This document shows, piece after piece, positions 1-13,353 of a stretch of DNA of 64,000 bases (its first letter is position 1; each line of letters starts with the position of its first letter). The DNA lies in contig CM076275.1 of the NCBI GenBank assembly GCA_038380795.1, positions 5,916,001-5,980,000 on the forward strand, read 5' to 3'. Below the pieces are notes generated by a model that did not search any database, was not told the origin of the DNA, and saw only the letters and a program-made list of their open reading frames with translations. The DNA comes from Pyrocephalus nanus (taxonomy: Eukaryota; Chordata; Aves; Passeriformes; Tyrannidae). Both the position numbers and the translations under genes were made by a program.

Positions 1-179
1 CTTATCTCACTATTTTTACCCTGGTTTATCTCACCATAAAAAAAGTGCTTGTTTTACTGCACTGATGGCAGGTTCACATGCACATGTCAGACTTAGGGAA
101 AAATACATGCTTCGAGCAAGGGGATAATGGGGTTTGTGGCACAAAAAAGCTCCTGTGTGTGTAAAGCATGCTGTGGATG

Positions 180-520
180 CACGTGGAGGGATGCTGTCAG
201 CGGGATCGTGTGTGTGAGACTCTGAAAAGGATTACTCAGTGTGTGAGAGGGCGTCGTAAGAAGGATTTTGAGGTGCGTGACACTGAGAAGGATTAGTCTC
301 GGTGTAAAAAAGTGTGTGTGTGTGTGTAGAAGAGAGGGAAGATAAGGGTGGCACGTGGAGAGAGATTAGCCCGAGCGTCTGTGAGCAGGGTGATAAGGGA
401 GGGCTGTGTGTGAGAACAGCGCTGTGAAAAGCTGGGATTTAACTAATGGAAGGATTTGTGTGTGTGTGTGTGTGTGTGTGTGGCACATGTGTGCAACTGT
501 CTGGGTGGGACGTGGAGAGA
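180..520. repeat. Degenerate GT-rich minisatellite-like zone
   Basis: Short motifs recur at irregular spacing. CACGTGGAG or a close variant appears near 180, 352 and 509. A GAAGGATT-like motif appears near 226, 258, 286 and 449. Two pure GT/TG tracts are embedded, at 312-327 and 457-482. The pattern suggests an old tandem array of long units that has decayed, with microsatellites grown inside it. The unit length cannot be fixed by eye. Confidence 0.5.
457..482. repeat. (TG)13 microsatellite
   Basis: An uninterrupted TG dinucleotide run of 13 units inside the GT-rich zone. A shorter GT run of 8 units lies at 312-327. Confidence 0.95.
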
Positions 521-894
521 AGAATTTGGGTGTGCTGGGGGGGCTCCCTTGGGTGGGCTGTGTGCCTGTGCCCTCAGCAACCCAGGCAATAAGGAGCAAC
601 CTCAGGGTTGCTCACAGCCCTGCATGTGTGGGGTGCAGTGTGGGCACTCACAAAGGGCTTCTGCACAGGGACAGGGTCATGGAAAAAGCCAGCATGTCCC
701 ATGGGCAGGAAGGATTGAGGGGCCTCATGTGGAGGTTCTCACCTGGAAGGTGAGGAAGGAGGGGTGAAGCTGTGGTACAGGGAGAGGCAAAGCTGTGCCT
801 GTGGGAGCAGAGGACAAGTGAGCAGAGGGCTGGTGACTCAAACTGTGGCAGAGAGAGAAACATCCCCCTGTGAACAGGACAGGACAGAGGGTAT

Positions 895-921
895 GTGTTG
901 TGCTGTGCTGTGCTGTGCTGA
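895..921. repeat. (GTGCT)n pentanucleotide repeat
   Basis: About five imperfect copies of GTGCT in a row; the first copy reads GTGTT and the last ends in GCTGAGC. Confidence 0.8.
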
Positions 922-1194
922 GCAGAGGTTGTCCAGATGTGCAGCAAATGCAGTGTAAGTGTGTGTTTCTCAGGAGCTTTGGCTCTTGGAATGCCTAAAC
1001 ATCCCATCTGCAGCTAAGTGTGAAAGCTGGCAATATTTCCACTGACCTGATGTTCTCCACCTTTCACCTCAGATTTATCCCTGCTGTGCCAGCAGTCATA
1101 GAGCAGTTTACAATCCAAAGCAGGAGTAAGAGGGTTGATTGCATCCAAACATTTATTTTTTAAAGTTCTGACTTAACAGCAAAGCTTTTTCCTC

Positions 1195-1199
<5 letters not shown>

Positions 1200-1225
<26 letters not shown>
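1200..1225. repeat. Poly-T tract, 26 nt
   Basis: An unbroken run of 26 T. I looked for a retrocopy in minus orientation to its right (a TTTATT block or a recognisable body) and found none, so it is listed only as a homopolymer. Confidence 0.95.
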
Positions 1226-4200
1226 CCATGGGAAAATCAGGGTATTTTGTCAAAACGAGCAACTTCCTACTTTTGATCAAGCTTCAGTTTTCCTTTGAAG
1301 GGGAAAAAGAGATGATGAGAAATTTCAGCTAGCTATATTATCTGTCTTTGTTGGATCTGTTCCACTGGCATTAGTTTCACCTCAGAGATGCTAAGAGTAA
1401 AGCCTACTAAAGCTTTTATGGTAAAATGAACTAAAATACCTTGAGGTGTCTAGGGTAACTTTCTTCAAAAAAGTTGATCCTTAGCTTGTCCAGTGGACCA
1501 TTTGAATGTTTGCTCTCAGTTTAATGAGGGATCATCAAAAGCCTGGCCAGTTGCTTTGCAGCTTTCAAGAGTGTAATTATTTTTTAAGGGGGAAGGCTAA
1601 AAAGCAAGCAGCTACAATTTGAGATTGCCCTTGGTGTTAGGTGCTAAACAAATATAAGATCTCATGCCTAGAAAATAAAGTAGGAGGCTTCCAACCAGAA
1701 ATGAACAGTCCATATTAGCACTGAAGTAAATGTTATCTAGAAGCATGATCCTAAAGTATAGGGATTATCCATAAAATTAGGTCCTTATATCTCTCTTAAA
1801 GATACTCTGTTCTGCAACAAAAGGCATTTCAGCGTAATGCAGAATAGGAGAAGTTCTGTGGCAAAGGTGGCTAAATTCCTGTTCTACATCTTCATTTTAC
1901 TGAGACACGGGGTCCATATTGCATCCCCCTGGCAGAGCCAATGGGGATAATGACTCCCCTTTGCTCCACTGAGGACTGGAGATGGGATAGACTTGAATTG
2001 ATGTCCAAGAAGTCCTGGTCCAGACCATCCCTGCCCCTCAGGGAGGGATTTTATTGGGCCAGAAACCATTGCCTGGCAGTAACTTTTCTCAGACACCACC
2101 AGCTGGGCACCCAGTGCCGTGTTGAAAGTCAAGCTATTGAATAGGACTTCTGGTTTTTAAAAGCTAATAAACCATGAAATCATGCAGAGATAGCCAAACA
2201 AAAGACTTGTTGAGGGGCATGGCTTTGTTCTGGGAAGGTCTACAGTCTTTCAAGCAAGAGGTCATGTTGTCCTTCTTCCTTTCAGCCCAGCATAAACCAG
2301 CAGGGGTTGAGGTTGAGCTGTGACAGGAATTGCAATGGGTTTAGTGTTAAAGCCAGTACATGAGTTCCACTGCAAAGTGCCCAGTCAACAGCTGGTCACA
2401 AAATCCCCAGGCCTTGGGTGAGGTGCCAAGTCTGTGTGTGCTTGGAGAGGAGCATCAGACCCGTTGCAGTGCTGCCTTGTTCTGCTGTCAGTGTGTTCCC
2501 TCCTCTGAAAGGATGGCTGAGAAAAGCAAGCAGGGATGGGGAGTGCCCCATGGAGCAGTCACCATCCACTGGGGAAGGGCATTTCACTGGTAAACTGTGA
2601 GCAGTGGGTAAGCTCTTCACACTGTCTGACAAAGAGGTCTCTCTGTGAGGGCACTTGGGTCTCATCCCAAAATCGCTGTGTGTCTTCACACAGGTGGATG
2701 CCTCAGTCAGTCCAACTGTGATATGGGCTTAAAAGCCTTAATGGAGGACAGACTGTCAGGCTTCAGGCAGTGAGATTTGAAAAACCCTTCTTAAACTTAA
2801 ACTGAGCAGCATTAGAGAGGGACAAAGTGTTTTCATCATTGTCCATTCAAAAAGAACTGACGGAGTGACTCAGAATTCAAAAGCCCATTATTTTCCCCCA
2901 CCTTTCAGAAAAAGGCGCCTGGCCCTTGGATCTCTGAATGCACCTGCACTCAACCCCCTTCACACTCTCTTTCATCCTGTTTTTCACCTTCAAAGCCCCA
3001 GTTGATTTTGAAATTAAAATGGCTGTTCTCCCATCAATGAACCTCAAACTTGCATCTCCCTTCCCACATTCCTCTTTTCCAGTCCAGCTTTCACATCTCC
3101 TTAGGATTTTGTTATTTCCCATGCATTTTCTTTGAAGGGTTTTCCAATAAGGACAGCAGGAAAAGTTTCTTGAGGGTCTTTTATCACAAATTCCTTTTGG
3201 TTTCGTGCCTGAGGATTCTTCCAAGGGAGACTAGTGACCTATGCTCAAGCAGATGTGAAGCAAGCACAGTTTACAAGCAAGTCACAGCTGACTGCACACA
3301 CAAGTCAGGTCCTCTATCCCTGCAGCCTCCTTCAGGAAACATGATGTGTTTCCCAACTGACAAAACTAGACCATACTTAGACCTAGTGTAATTCTGTTGG
3401 CCTCGATGTAGTTACCAGGGAAATTATAATGTAGACAACTTTTCTACGCTGAAACAAAGGTTTTCTCAGCTGTCTTACTTATATTGCACAGACTGTTCTT
3501 TTGAACCAGGCAGAAAGTGGATGGTCTTTTCATTGTTTCTAAGAGAGATTCAAGAAAAAATTTGACAGGATGATGCAAGTGGATTATAGGCACACATTTG
3601 CAACTGCACCATGAGGTTGTTGCAAAGTGCACGTGCACAGAGGACCTCTGGAACCAACACCACACTCGACATCCCTGTTCTTCCATTGCTCCATAGACAA
3701 TGCCAGAAAAACATCTTTCCTTGGGAGAGCACTGGTAAAAGCTGTCACAGGAGACAAGCTTTCAGTATACATTAGTTAAGGTCTAATTTTCAAAGGTTGC
3801 ATGCACCGTATGTCTTCCTTTTTTACCTACGTCCCAAATCACTTGCAGATCATTCCAACATCTCTTCTTTAAAGAGATGTGGTAGTCAACTAAGTAATTT
3901 AAGAATGTTTTGGAAATGCTACCAAGGCTCTCAGCTGACATTGCTCCCCTGTTAGGACCAGCAGTGCAGAGGAATGATCAAAACAAATGCTTAGAAAATA
4001 TGACTGCAGATGTTCACTGCCATGTTAAATTCAGGCAGCCAGAAAGAAATTCTCTCACAGGGAAATGATTCTTTACTCCAAGAGGAGGGTCAGGAATTCA
4101 AAGTGAAGGCTATGCTACACACTCCTCTCTGCCACATTCAGCACCAAAGGAGGGTTTCAGTACAGAAAGAAGAGAATCACTACCCTCTGGTTATCTAGGA

Positions 4201-7200
4201 CTGTCCCACAGGTGTAAATCACAGGCTTTTAACTGCATCTCTTGCTTCCTGTGCACATCAAGAGACCTGTCACAGGGATGTTGGTTTTGCCTTGTCCTTC
4301 CAGACCAAGCCTTTATTGGGGTTCTGCCTACCAGTGGCAGCAGCCTCTGTCCTGTCAACCTTCTCTTGTAGGTGGCAGTTCCACCTGTCTTTCCCCTAGA
4401 GGCTTCTGGAACAAATGGATCCTTTATTATGTTACCTTTAGTCATCCCTGTGTTCACTTTAGCTGTGTGATTACAGTCCATTACATGGTATAGTTTCCCC
4501 AGTTTTTCTTGTGTGAAGCAAATCAGACACTTGATGTGAGAAGTTTTCCATGGCTTGGTGCTCTTGCACAGCTGTTAAATCCAAGAAATGTTTCCAATCA
4601 TTGAAAAGCTAGTGCTCCTGGTGCCTCTCTGTGCAAGACCTGCCTGTCCCAGGGTGGCCAGTGACTCTGATTTCATGGACAAATGGATTTCCTCAGGTAA
4701 CCCCACAACCTTGTGTTGAGCAACATCTGGTGAACAGTGAAAGAGTCTCTCTGATGCTTGTGAGAAGTGATACAAATTAGCATCCTCCAGTCTGCTGCTG
4801 CTTTTCTGTCTAAATAATATTTTACAGGTAAAGTTTCTGCTGAGAAGCAGTGGGACTTTCTCAGTAGCTGCCTAAATCATGTCATCATCTTTGGTTTACA
4901 CTGAGAGACTGCTCGAGACAGAACCTGCTTCTGTGTGTGCTGTGCCACTGCTTCCAAATGATGAACGACCCCAGGATTCCCACAACTCCCCTTCCTGTGC
5001 TCTGCTTGGCCTCCCCACAATTTGCATTTATGTAGAGTGTTTTACATGATCTCTCTTGCTCTTTGCAGCTCACTGGAGAGCCTCTTTCTTCAGGAGTTTA
5101 AAAATTCTCCCTGAATAGACATCAGTAGAGAAGGTGTTTGCATGTAACTAAGCATGTCAGGAAGAGATTTCAGTGTCTTCCTGATGTTAAGGATTCTCCG
5201 ACATTCCTATTTTTCCAGACTATTTTCTCAGTCCCATGGCAGTGCAGGTAGTTCATGATAGCTGAGAGGCTCCTGGTGTCTTCGCTGGCCTCAGTATAGA
5301 GTGGATGACTTTGTATTTTTCATTATCATAGATCTTTACCGTGATAGGTGAAGTTCTGCAAACGAAACATTCGGTACAAAAGTCTTTTCCAAAGTTTTGC
5401 TTTGTATTTGATACCCCCTGTCACTAACACCAATGGGACTTGGTTGGCCAAGGGTCTTTTAAGCAAAAGATGTGCTTCTGAGGTCGTTTTATAGAACTGG
5501 TGATGTGCTTTGCAGCTTCTCCTACCTCTTGGTCCTTTCCTTGGTCATGTGAGTTTGCTATGGGAGATGACTTTCATGGATTCAAGTGCCAGTTCAGGAG
5601 AAGCCTGTAGCTGTGAAAGTTCCCTCTGTCATGCTGGTAAAATGACACTGATTTCACCTAAAACTCTTCAGGAAAATCTTGAATTCCACTTTATTTCTGC
5701 TGAAGCTCTTGCTAGGTAGCCCACTCAGTGACTGGTATTTTGTATTGTGGGTCACATTCATGAAGGACCTCCCAATTTACCACAGGTTTGTTGGATCAGT
5801 GGAGCAGAGTGATGTTCTCCCCTATTCCCCCCATTCACCTTGCTCAGTGGGATGGAAGCCTTCACCTCCTCTGAGAGGGAACTGGCATCTACAGCTGCCT
5901 GCAGCCCCAATTTAACAAGTATCACCTCTCGGCAGAAGCTCCATCTGGGCACACTAGCTCGATGCACTTCATGTAAACTGTTTGTTCCACCACCCACAGT
6001 GAGTGATTCGCACAGAAGTTTCACCAGAAACCATAAAATTGCAAACCGTAGGTCCAGATCTCGCCATCTGTCACAGCTCTGCCTTCCTGCTCCCCAGACA
6101 ACACAGTCTCCCACTGGGTTTAAAAGATCTCAAGCTTAAACTTGTTTGTTTGGGATTTTTCACAAAACCTGGTGCTCAGAGGCACTGAGGAAATAAAAAA
6201 TGTGGTAACCCTTATCATTTATTGCCCTCTCAATGCAGACAGGATTAAAGCTGTTCTAATGACAGGGAAGAAATGGTAATATTCCCCCTGACATTAAGTA
6301 GGCCTGAACAAAGCTATGAGCACAATGGAATGGAACATTAATGTGAAAAGGGAAAATAAAAACCCTACAAGAAATGACTGTAGCAAAGAGCCACCGAGGG
6401 AGGCACTTAAGCCCACAAAAGCCAGCACTCTCAGATGTCAAAGGATCTTGTCATTCTACACCAAACTCAGCCCTTGCTGAGATGTTAAATGGAGTTTCAA
6501 AACCATTGGTGCTTTCACAGACCAAAGGTGAATACAAGATGCAAGCAGGTAGCACAAAAGGGTTTTGCTCTAGAGGTTAACCCTTGCGTGCTGAGTGTAG
6601 TTTGCTGGGTTGTGCCTCCCTGCTCCTATTTTCAGAAAACTGATGGCTTCAGTCTCTGCTGAAAAGATGGCACTTTTGGGGCAGCAGTGGCACATGTAGG
6701 TTTTGGAGCATCTTCCTTGCTAACTCAGCAGATACCTGTAATGTAGCCCTGAAAATTTATAGAAAACGTGCATGTTTATAAACAATGTGTCAGCTGGTGG
6801 GTTTAGGTACTGCTTCCCACTTCAAGCCCCCAAGGACATGATACTCTGCCCTGTCTGTGAGAGGTTCTGTTTCAAGAAGCTTTGTCCTGGATAAGTTCAA
6901 ATTCTTCCTTCTTTTCCCAGACCAGTGACACTGGTGCAGAGGGGAGCTCAGTGGTGCTTTCCCCATACAGTATACACCGTGCCTTTTTGTCTGCTGCCTT
7001 TTATTTTAAGTGAGCAAGGAGTCAAAAAATGTCAGAAAGGCCAACAATAGCTTACAACAACAGAAAAATCTCATCTGTGCCCTCTGACAGCCAGCCTCCT
7101 TCCTGGACTGGCAGATATTTTAAGGTAGACACACTCAGGACATCCTCACCACCAAAAAGATCAAGCAGGTTACGGAAAATTCTCCTGGCTCTCCATTTAG

Positions 7201-9390
7201 GTCCCTCCTTACCCTTTGTTTTACTTTCTGTGGTGAACCAGTCATATAATTTCTCCTCTCTCTGCTGGGAAGGTGATTCTCCACTCTGAGGAGGCTATTC
7301 AGTGGCTTTATTGCTATTTCACACGTATATATTACAGTACCTCACAGAGGCCTTGCAGCACTGTGCCAGGCATCTTACAAACACATGCAGGGTGACAGTT
7401 GCATCTATGGAGGGTTCCCAAGTACCCAGGGATAACAGGATAAATGTAATTCCAAGCCAATTAAATTAGATTTAATAATAATGCCCACAGAACCTCTGTA
7501 GGTGTATGGGATATGGCATATCCCTGTGTTTCTTTGAAGGCAACACGCCCCTGGAGTTCAGAAAGGGGGTTGCTTAGGGCTTTTTCTTGTCAATTTAAAA
7601 AGTAAAAATCACTATCAGGAGAGTCAGTGTTTGGGAAAATATAAAAGTCTCTTTTCACATGCATCCAAAGCAGGGAACACAAGCTGGGCACACCAGGACC
7701 TAACCAGTGTGACTTTACATAATTCAACACCAGCCTTCCCTGCCTGCTGCTGACTGTGTGGGCTGAGGAGCATTTGGAGTCTGACATCTGAGACCAGGAA
7801 CCCCAGCACTTGCACAGGAGCATAAATATGTGGCCAGAGAGAGTTTGGACTTATGGGAGCATCACTGCAGAGGGTATACATGCATGTGTGTGTGCTTTGT
7901 CAGATTCTTTGGCTAATTTGAGAAGGAAAACAGTATAAAGTTAACAAATGAAGTTGATAATTTGCAGCCTGTTGTCAAGAAAGTCTTAAAATTAGTTGGG
8001 TTAGTTCTGTGGCAGACAAGGACAAGGGTTTATGCACTGTAGCACTGAACAATTAAAACTTGGAAATTAAGAGGCAGGAGTGGGGAAAAAAGGTAGTGAC
8101 AGGGAGAAAAGAGAAGGTGAGTAGAAGCTCATCTCCAACTACACGGAGAGAAGCAGGCTCAGAGCATGGGGCCTCATCCTCTCTGACATGAGATAATGTT
8201 TTTGTCAGTTGGAGGAACCAATACCAGTGTCAGGAATGTCACAGGGAACACGTCAGAGACTGGGATATCAGTTTTGCAAAAGCACAAACCAGAGAAAGTT
8301 TTGGAATGCCTCTGCACGTGTTCTGTGAAGCAGGGGGACGTGGGACCAAAACCGTGTTTATCGGGATGAAGATTAAGAAAGGAGTTGTGGAGGTGGATGT
8401 TAACAACCTCCTTCCCCAAGGGAAGTAACGTTAAAATTGGACTTCTCCAGGGCAAATTCACAGTGTGGTTTTTATATTGCAACCTGAAACCAGCTTCAGG
8501 ATGGGGCCTTAGAAAATCCTCACCAGAACCTGGGGCTTGCACTGAAGACAGTCTAAGACTTTAATGTCTGTGAACCAATATAATGTATTAGAAAAAGAAA
8601 AGAAGCTATTGAAGACAAAATGTATTTCATCTGCAGTGAGATTTTGTCTATGTAACACATTTGCTTTCTGCTACTGCTTATCTTCCCCCTCCCACTTCTC
8701 ACTCCCCTCTTTTTACTCTGCTTTAATAATTCAGCACTCCCAGCACAGAATTAAATGTTGTGGTGAACTAAGAGCAGTGTGCTATGTACTGTGTTAACGT
8801 GCTGAGGGTTTGATGCTTTGTTCTTTGCCTCTGTTGTTGTTCGTACTTCCCAGCAAAATCTACACCGTGATCCTGTACTTAGTTTTCCTTGTATAACACT
8901 TTATTCAGAAAGACCAATGAAACACCAAAGGCCATCTAATAAAGAAGCAAAAGCAAAATTGGTTCAACCCTCATCCCTCGCCTCCTTCTACAGTATCACT
9001 GCCACTTTTTCATTTGTAGTAATCTTGCTTTAATATTTATGTCTCTGCTTCAGACACAGAGAGTTCAATGAGGACAAATTATGAGTTTTCTATTTCATTG
9101 TAGAAGGTTAGATAAGAGCAGGGATTGCTGATCTTCCTAAGCCCATGGGGCCCATAGGAAAATCCATCTGCAGCTGGGGCCCTATGAGGGATCACTCCTT
9201 CCTTCTAGGGGAGCTACAGGGGGGCTTGGGATGAGGGTTGTGGGCAGGAGAGGGCAGCTGGTTTTGCAGAGTTCCTGCTGCTCCAAGGCACCCAGCCTGG
9301 CCAGTATCTTCTGCTGGGTTCTTTCTGGACACAGAGAAAAGCCAGATTGCCCAGCAGACCTGCTGACAGTGTCAGACAGTTCTGGCACAT

Positions 9391-9430
9391 CTTTAAGGTC
9401 CCTTCCAAGCCAAGGCCTTCTATGATTTTA
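9391..9430 (+). mobile_element. CR1 LINE 3'-end fragment
   Basis: The stretch contains GGTCCCTTCCAAGCCAAG followed by CTTCTATGATTTT. This closely resembles the conserved 3' end of avian CR1 retroposons (GGTCCCTTCCAACCCAAACC, then ATTCTATGATTCT). Only about 40 bases are convincing and the 5' limit is unclear. Confidence 0.55.
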
Positions 9431-10164
9431 AATTTTTAAAGACATAATGTGCCACAAAGGGATCTCAGAAGACTGTATCCCAGCTGAGTTTGCTTGCCTT
9501 ATTTTTACAGCTAGCTGTACCCTAGAAATGAGCCTGACTGTCATGGAGGAAAACACTCCCATTTTAAAGATGAGACAAGGTGAAGAGGTCAGATCCTCTG
9601 TTAGAGCTGAAAAATGCAGAGTTGTTTCTCAGCACCAGAGCCCTTCTGCACGTCTTTTCTGTTTTAACATTATGAAATCGGTGGAAAGGCTGTGGCTCTG
9701 GTATGTGACACTGGAGAGATGAAGGCAATAAACAGCAAGAACCTTACACAGCTTGAGAGCATGGCATCAGTGCTTCCAGCTCAGAAATTGGTCTTATTTG
9801 GGGTCTATATGAGCATAGTGCAAAACTTACTCTCTGACCCAAGGGACTGGAACAGATGGGCTCACAGAAAGGCAGTTGCCTTTCTCTGTCTCACAAGCAA
9901 AGATCCAAGTCATGATTAGATATTAAACCTGAAACAGAGATGGCACTGGACCCATTACACATAATCTGATCTGTCAGCCACAGGACCCTCCTCAGCCAAA
10001 CTGTCCCTATTAGATCAACAGCCTAAGTCTACCCACAGAAGAAATGGGCTTCTGCAAAGTCTGAATGCTGCTTCAGATGGGTATCATATTCTTTGCAGTG
10101 GTATCTCTGTGTTCTTTCAATGGGGTTGAAGGCTGCCCAGAAAATACAGCTGTTAAATGACATT

Positions 10165-10200
10165 TTATTTAAGGATGTATCCTTATTTAAGGACCCATCC
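10165..10200. repeat. 18-bp tandem duplication
   Basis: Two adjacent 18-bp copies, TTATTTAAGGATGTATCC and TTATTTAAGGACCCATCC, differing at three positions. Confidence 0.9.
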
Positions 10201-10877
10201 AAGTCTGTGACCCCAGAAGTCCCAAATGTCAGCAGATACATGCCCACATCTCCTTTGGGGTCCAGGACCCATTAAAGATGCTTGTGATCTCAGTATGTTC
10301 TGTGTAGGGGATTTGCATCTAATTCCTATTAAAAGTACTCAGAAATAGGTTGTGTTGACTGTAAACCCTTCAATATATGTAATTCTTGGTCTTATATGAC
10401 TCAACAAAATATTAGCATTCCCAAAGTAAAAATACCCTTAAAAACAAGCAAAGGAAGCAAGTAAAAGCCTGCTAAATATCTTGGTTTTCCTTCTTTCCTT
10501 TTTTCAACAAAATCAGTGACCTTATTAAGACCTTTGATATTTGGATTTTTTCCTCAGTTTTATAGTCAAACTGGCTAAGAGCTGCATTCAAAGACAGTAG
10601 CAGAAGAAGAAAAAGAGGTTTCAAGTTGTGAAGTACACAAGTGGAAGAGATAAGACCTTCAACTGGTCCCTTTGACAGAAAGATTAAAGTCAACTTCTCA
10701 TGGCTATATATCCTCCACCATCATGATTTTAATTCAAAAGTGCACTTAAATGACTAAGAGCCCATGTTGTTAATTTTTGATGACAAAACCTCCATGCTAT
10801 TTCTGCTTCCTGAAACTCAGCAGCATGTGAGGAAGAAGTATCCCAAATCCAATTTGATCTCAAAGGAAGCTTATCAT

Positions 10878-10931
10878 TTGTCAGCCAGGCAAACTAAGAC
10901 TCACTTGTCAGGCAGGCAAACTTAACTAAAA
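10878..10931. repeat. 27-bp tandem duplication
   Basis: Two adjacent 27-bp copies, each starting with TTGTCAG and containing CAGGCAAACT. They differ mainly in their 3' thirds. Confidence 0.8.
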
Positions 10932-12749
10932 AAGTTGAATCTATCAGCATACCAAATCTACCAGTATATTCAATTATGAGCAGCTATTCAGTCACAGATT
11001 ATTGTTTAAACATGAGGGAAGGAAAGCAGATCTTTGTGTAAAAATCAACATTACTTTCCAAATTCCAGGATGATTAAAGCAGCAGTGCAGGAAAATGATG
11101 GAAGGGAGCACACTTCTGTGTCTTTTATACATTTGAAAGAAAAACACAGATTTCTTGTGATATCACATCAGCCTGATTTGCAGTTGATCAAATATGTGGG
11201 ACATATCTGCTGTCAGCTAAATACATGAGTGGAACAATGGGGGAGTGTAGAATCTGTTTGGCTTTCCCCTGCTCAAAAAATCTGTGGGAACATGCTGTCG
11301 TTGGGATGTGCTGAAGAGATGAGCTCTGGCACCTACGCCACACTGGAGAACTGTGAGGACAAACATTTAGGAGGAAAGCTGAGCTGATCCTAATTGAAGC
11401 AGACACCAGTGCTCCTTCATTGAAACTCCACCAGCTTTGCCAACCTGATGTCAGGTTCTCCATCACCGTGTGAGGGTCGCCTCCAGGCAGGGTATGCTAA
11501 AAATTAATTATGCATGCATATCCTCCCTCCTCTTTCCCACATGTGCACAGATACACTCCAAGTGAGCAAAGAAAAGCATGTGGGAACTGCTTCTTCACAC
11601 CACTTTTGTCAGTGAGTATGTTTTGCTGCAAGTGAGGGTGTTGGTTCTGTGTCCCAGCAGATTTGGGCAGATGAAGATGATATTGGGGCTGCAGGCATTG
11701 CAGGGCTCATCATTAGTAGTTTACAGAGGACAGTAAACTGAGGAGGACTATTTTATTACAAAGGCTGGCCATACTCTTATTAAAATTTTTTAAAAAAGCA
11801 TTTGTGAATTTTTGCTGGATTGGGTGGTTTCAAAGAATTCTTCTTACTTGGGAGTAAACATTTTCAAGTTGCAATTTTCTTTCTCTGCCTGCTTGGGCTG
11901 TGGGGAGTAATTTACTCTCATCTGCAGCTCAGCATTGTAGGAATGGATTTCCTGGAGAGGAGGTGGTGTCTTCCCTCCTAGATGCTCTGACATTCTCCAG
12001 GGTCAGGAAGGCCTCTGAGATCTGGCAGGGACCATCTGGGCTTTTTGTCTCTTTTTGCAAGTGAGAGCAATGAGTCATTCGTGAGGAACATCTGGGGATA
12101 TTTCCTTTAATCAGGTTTTTTACTGCTCTTGTGGCTTTGGGTATTAGCACTGTCTCTGCCACTTCTGTTCTCTGACAGAGGCTTGCAGCAGTTGAATCTC
12201 CCAAGAGTCAACTAAGCCATCTTATTGGCTCCCTCCAGGGGTAGCTGGGTGAAACTTAACGGTCCATGAGACACAACAAGTCAGTAGAAATGATCTAATG
12301 TCCCTTTCTAGTCTTAAAGTCAGTGAAATGGTGAAAATTCTGCTTCTAAATGAAACAGCAGATGAGCACTTGCCAGGATCTCCTACCAGGCTTCTTCCCC
12401 GTGTCCATAGGGATCAGTTTCCATTTTACAGTCTTGTTTGCAGATTCTCAGCAGAATTGTACCATCTTCACTCCTGGAGACCGAATTCTAATTCTCAACC
12501 TTCTGTGCAGCCCAGTTGCTCATCCTACTCACTCAAATGCCAAGACTGTTACAGCCCCTCTTTGTGGTGACTGTTTCTGAGAGGAACTTTCTGGCTTGTC
12601 TTCTTTAACCAAAACCTAAAAGATATACCTGTTTTATCTGATGCCTTTCACACGGGTCAGGTCAAACCTCCAGTTGCAAAATACCTGTGACTCTCCTTAA
12701 TGCAGAAATCAGTTTTGTTCATCTGCTCTCTCTGATTGAGAGCTAAAGC

Positions 12750-12767
12750 AAAAAAAAAAAAAAAAAA
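12750..12767. repeat. Poly-A tract, 18 nt
   Basis: An unbroken run of 18 A in intron 2, with no recognisable retrocopy body to its left. Confidence 0.95.
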
Positions 12768-13320
12768 GTCTACCAGGATTTTTTTTGCACTCAAAACATC
12801 TCTTTTGCTTTCCTCTTATGCAGAGAAAATGCGCAGATAAAAGTTGTGAGTATTGATGTATTTGTGGGTGTACTTTTCTTTTTCTTGGAAGCATCTGCAA
12901 AGGTGGCCAGAGCTGCCTCTCTTCAGCTGCCAGTAAGGTGCCCTCTCCTGTGTGTATCATCAGCAAGATCAGTGTTTTTTGTCTGATTTACGTGCCTTGC
13001 CTTGAATATTTCCATATGAAAAGGGAACCTTGAGAAAAAGTGCAGGATTACAAATCCTGCAGTCTGGGGATTCCAAGGATGAGGGGAGCACAGATGCTTT
13101 TTCCTCTTCTGAATTGAAGAACACGCCAGCTTCACAATGGCCACCTTTCCACAGAGAGAGAGAGAGGAAGCCTCCCCTGCTTGGTCCACCACATCAGTCA
13201 CTTTTTAAATAACTTAACTCTTTTGATTTTTGCAGTAAGTTGGAATTGTTTTTAGTACAGTCTGGGGAGGTCTCAGCTCACCTGGCTGCAGCAGGCACTG
13301 CAGAGACATGTCCAGGGAGC

Positions 13321-13353
13321 AGGTTGTCTCTCCAGCTGGGTTGTCTCTCCAGT
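13321..13353. repeat. Short tandem duplication
   Basis: GGTTGTCTCTCCAG occurs twice, separated by only three bases. Confidence 0.85.

Noticed and set aside
1200..1225. Poly-T here and at 36651-36680 as tails of minus-strand retrocopies
   Set aside because: No polyadenylation signal complement, recognisable body or flanking duplications were found next to either run.
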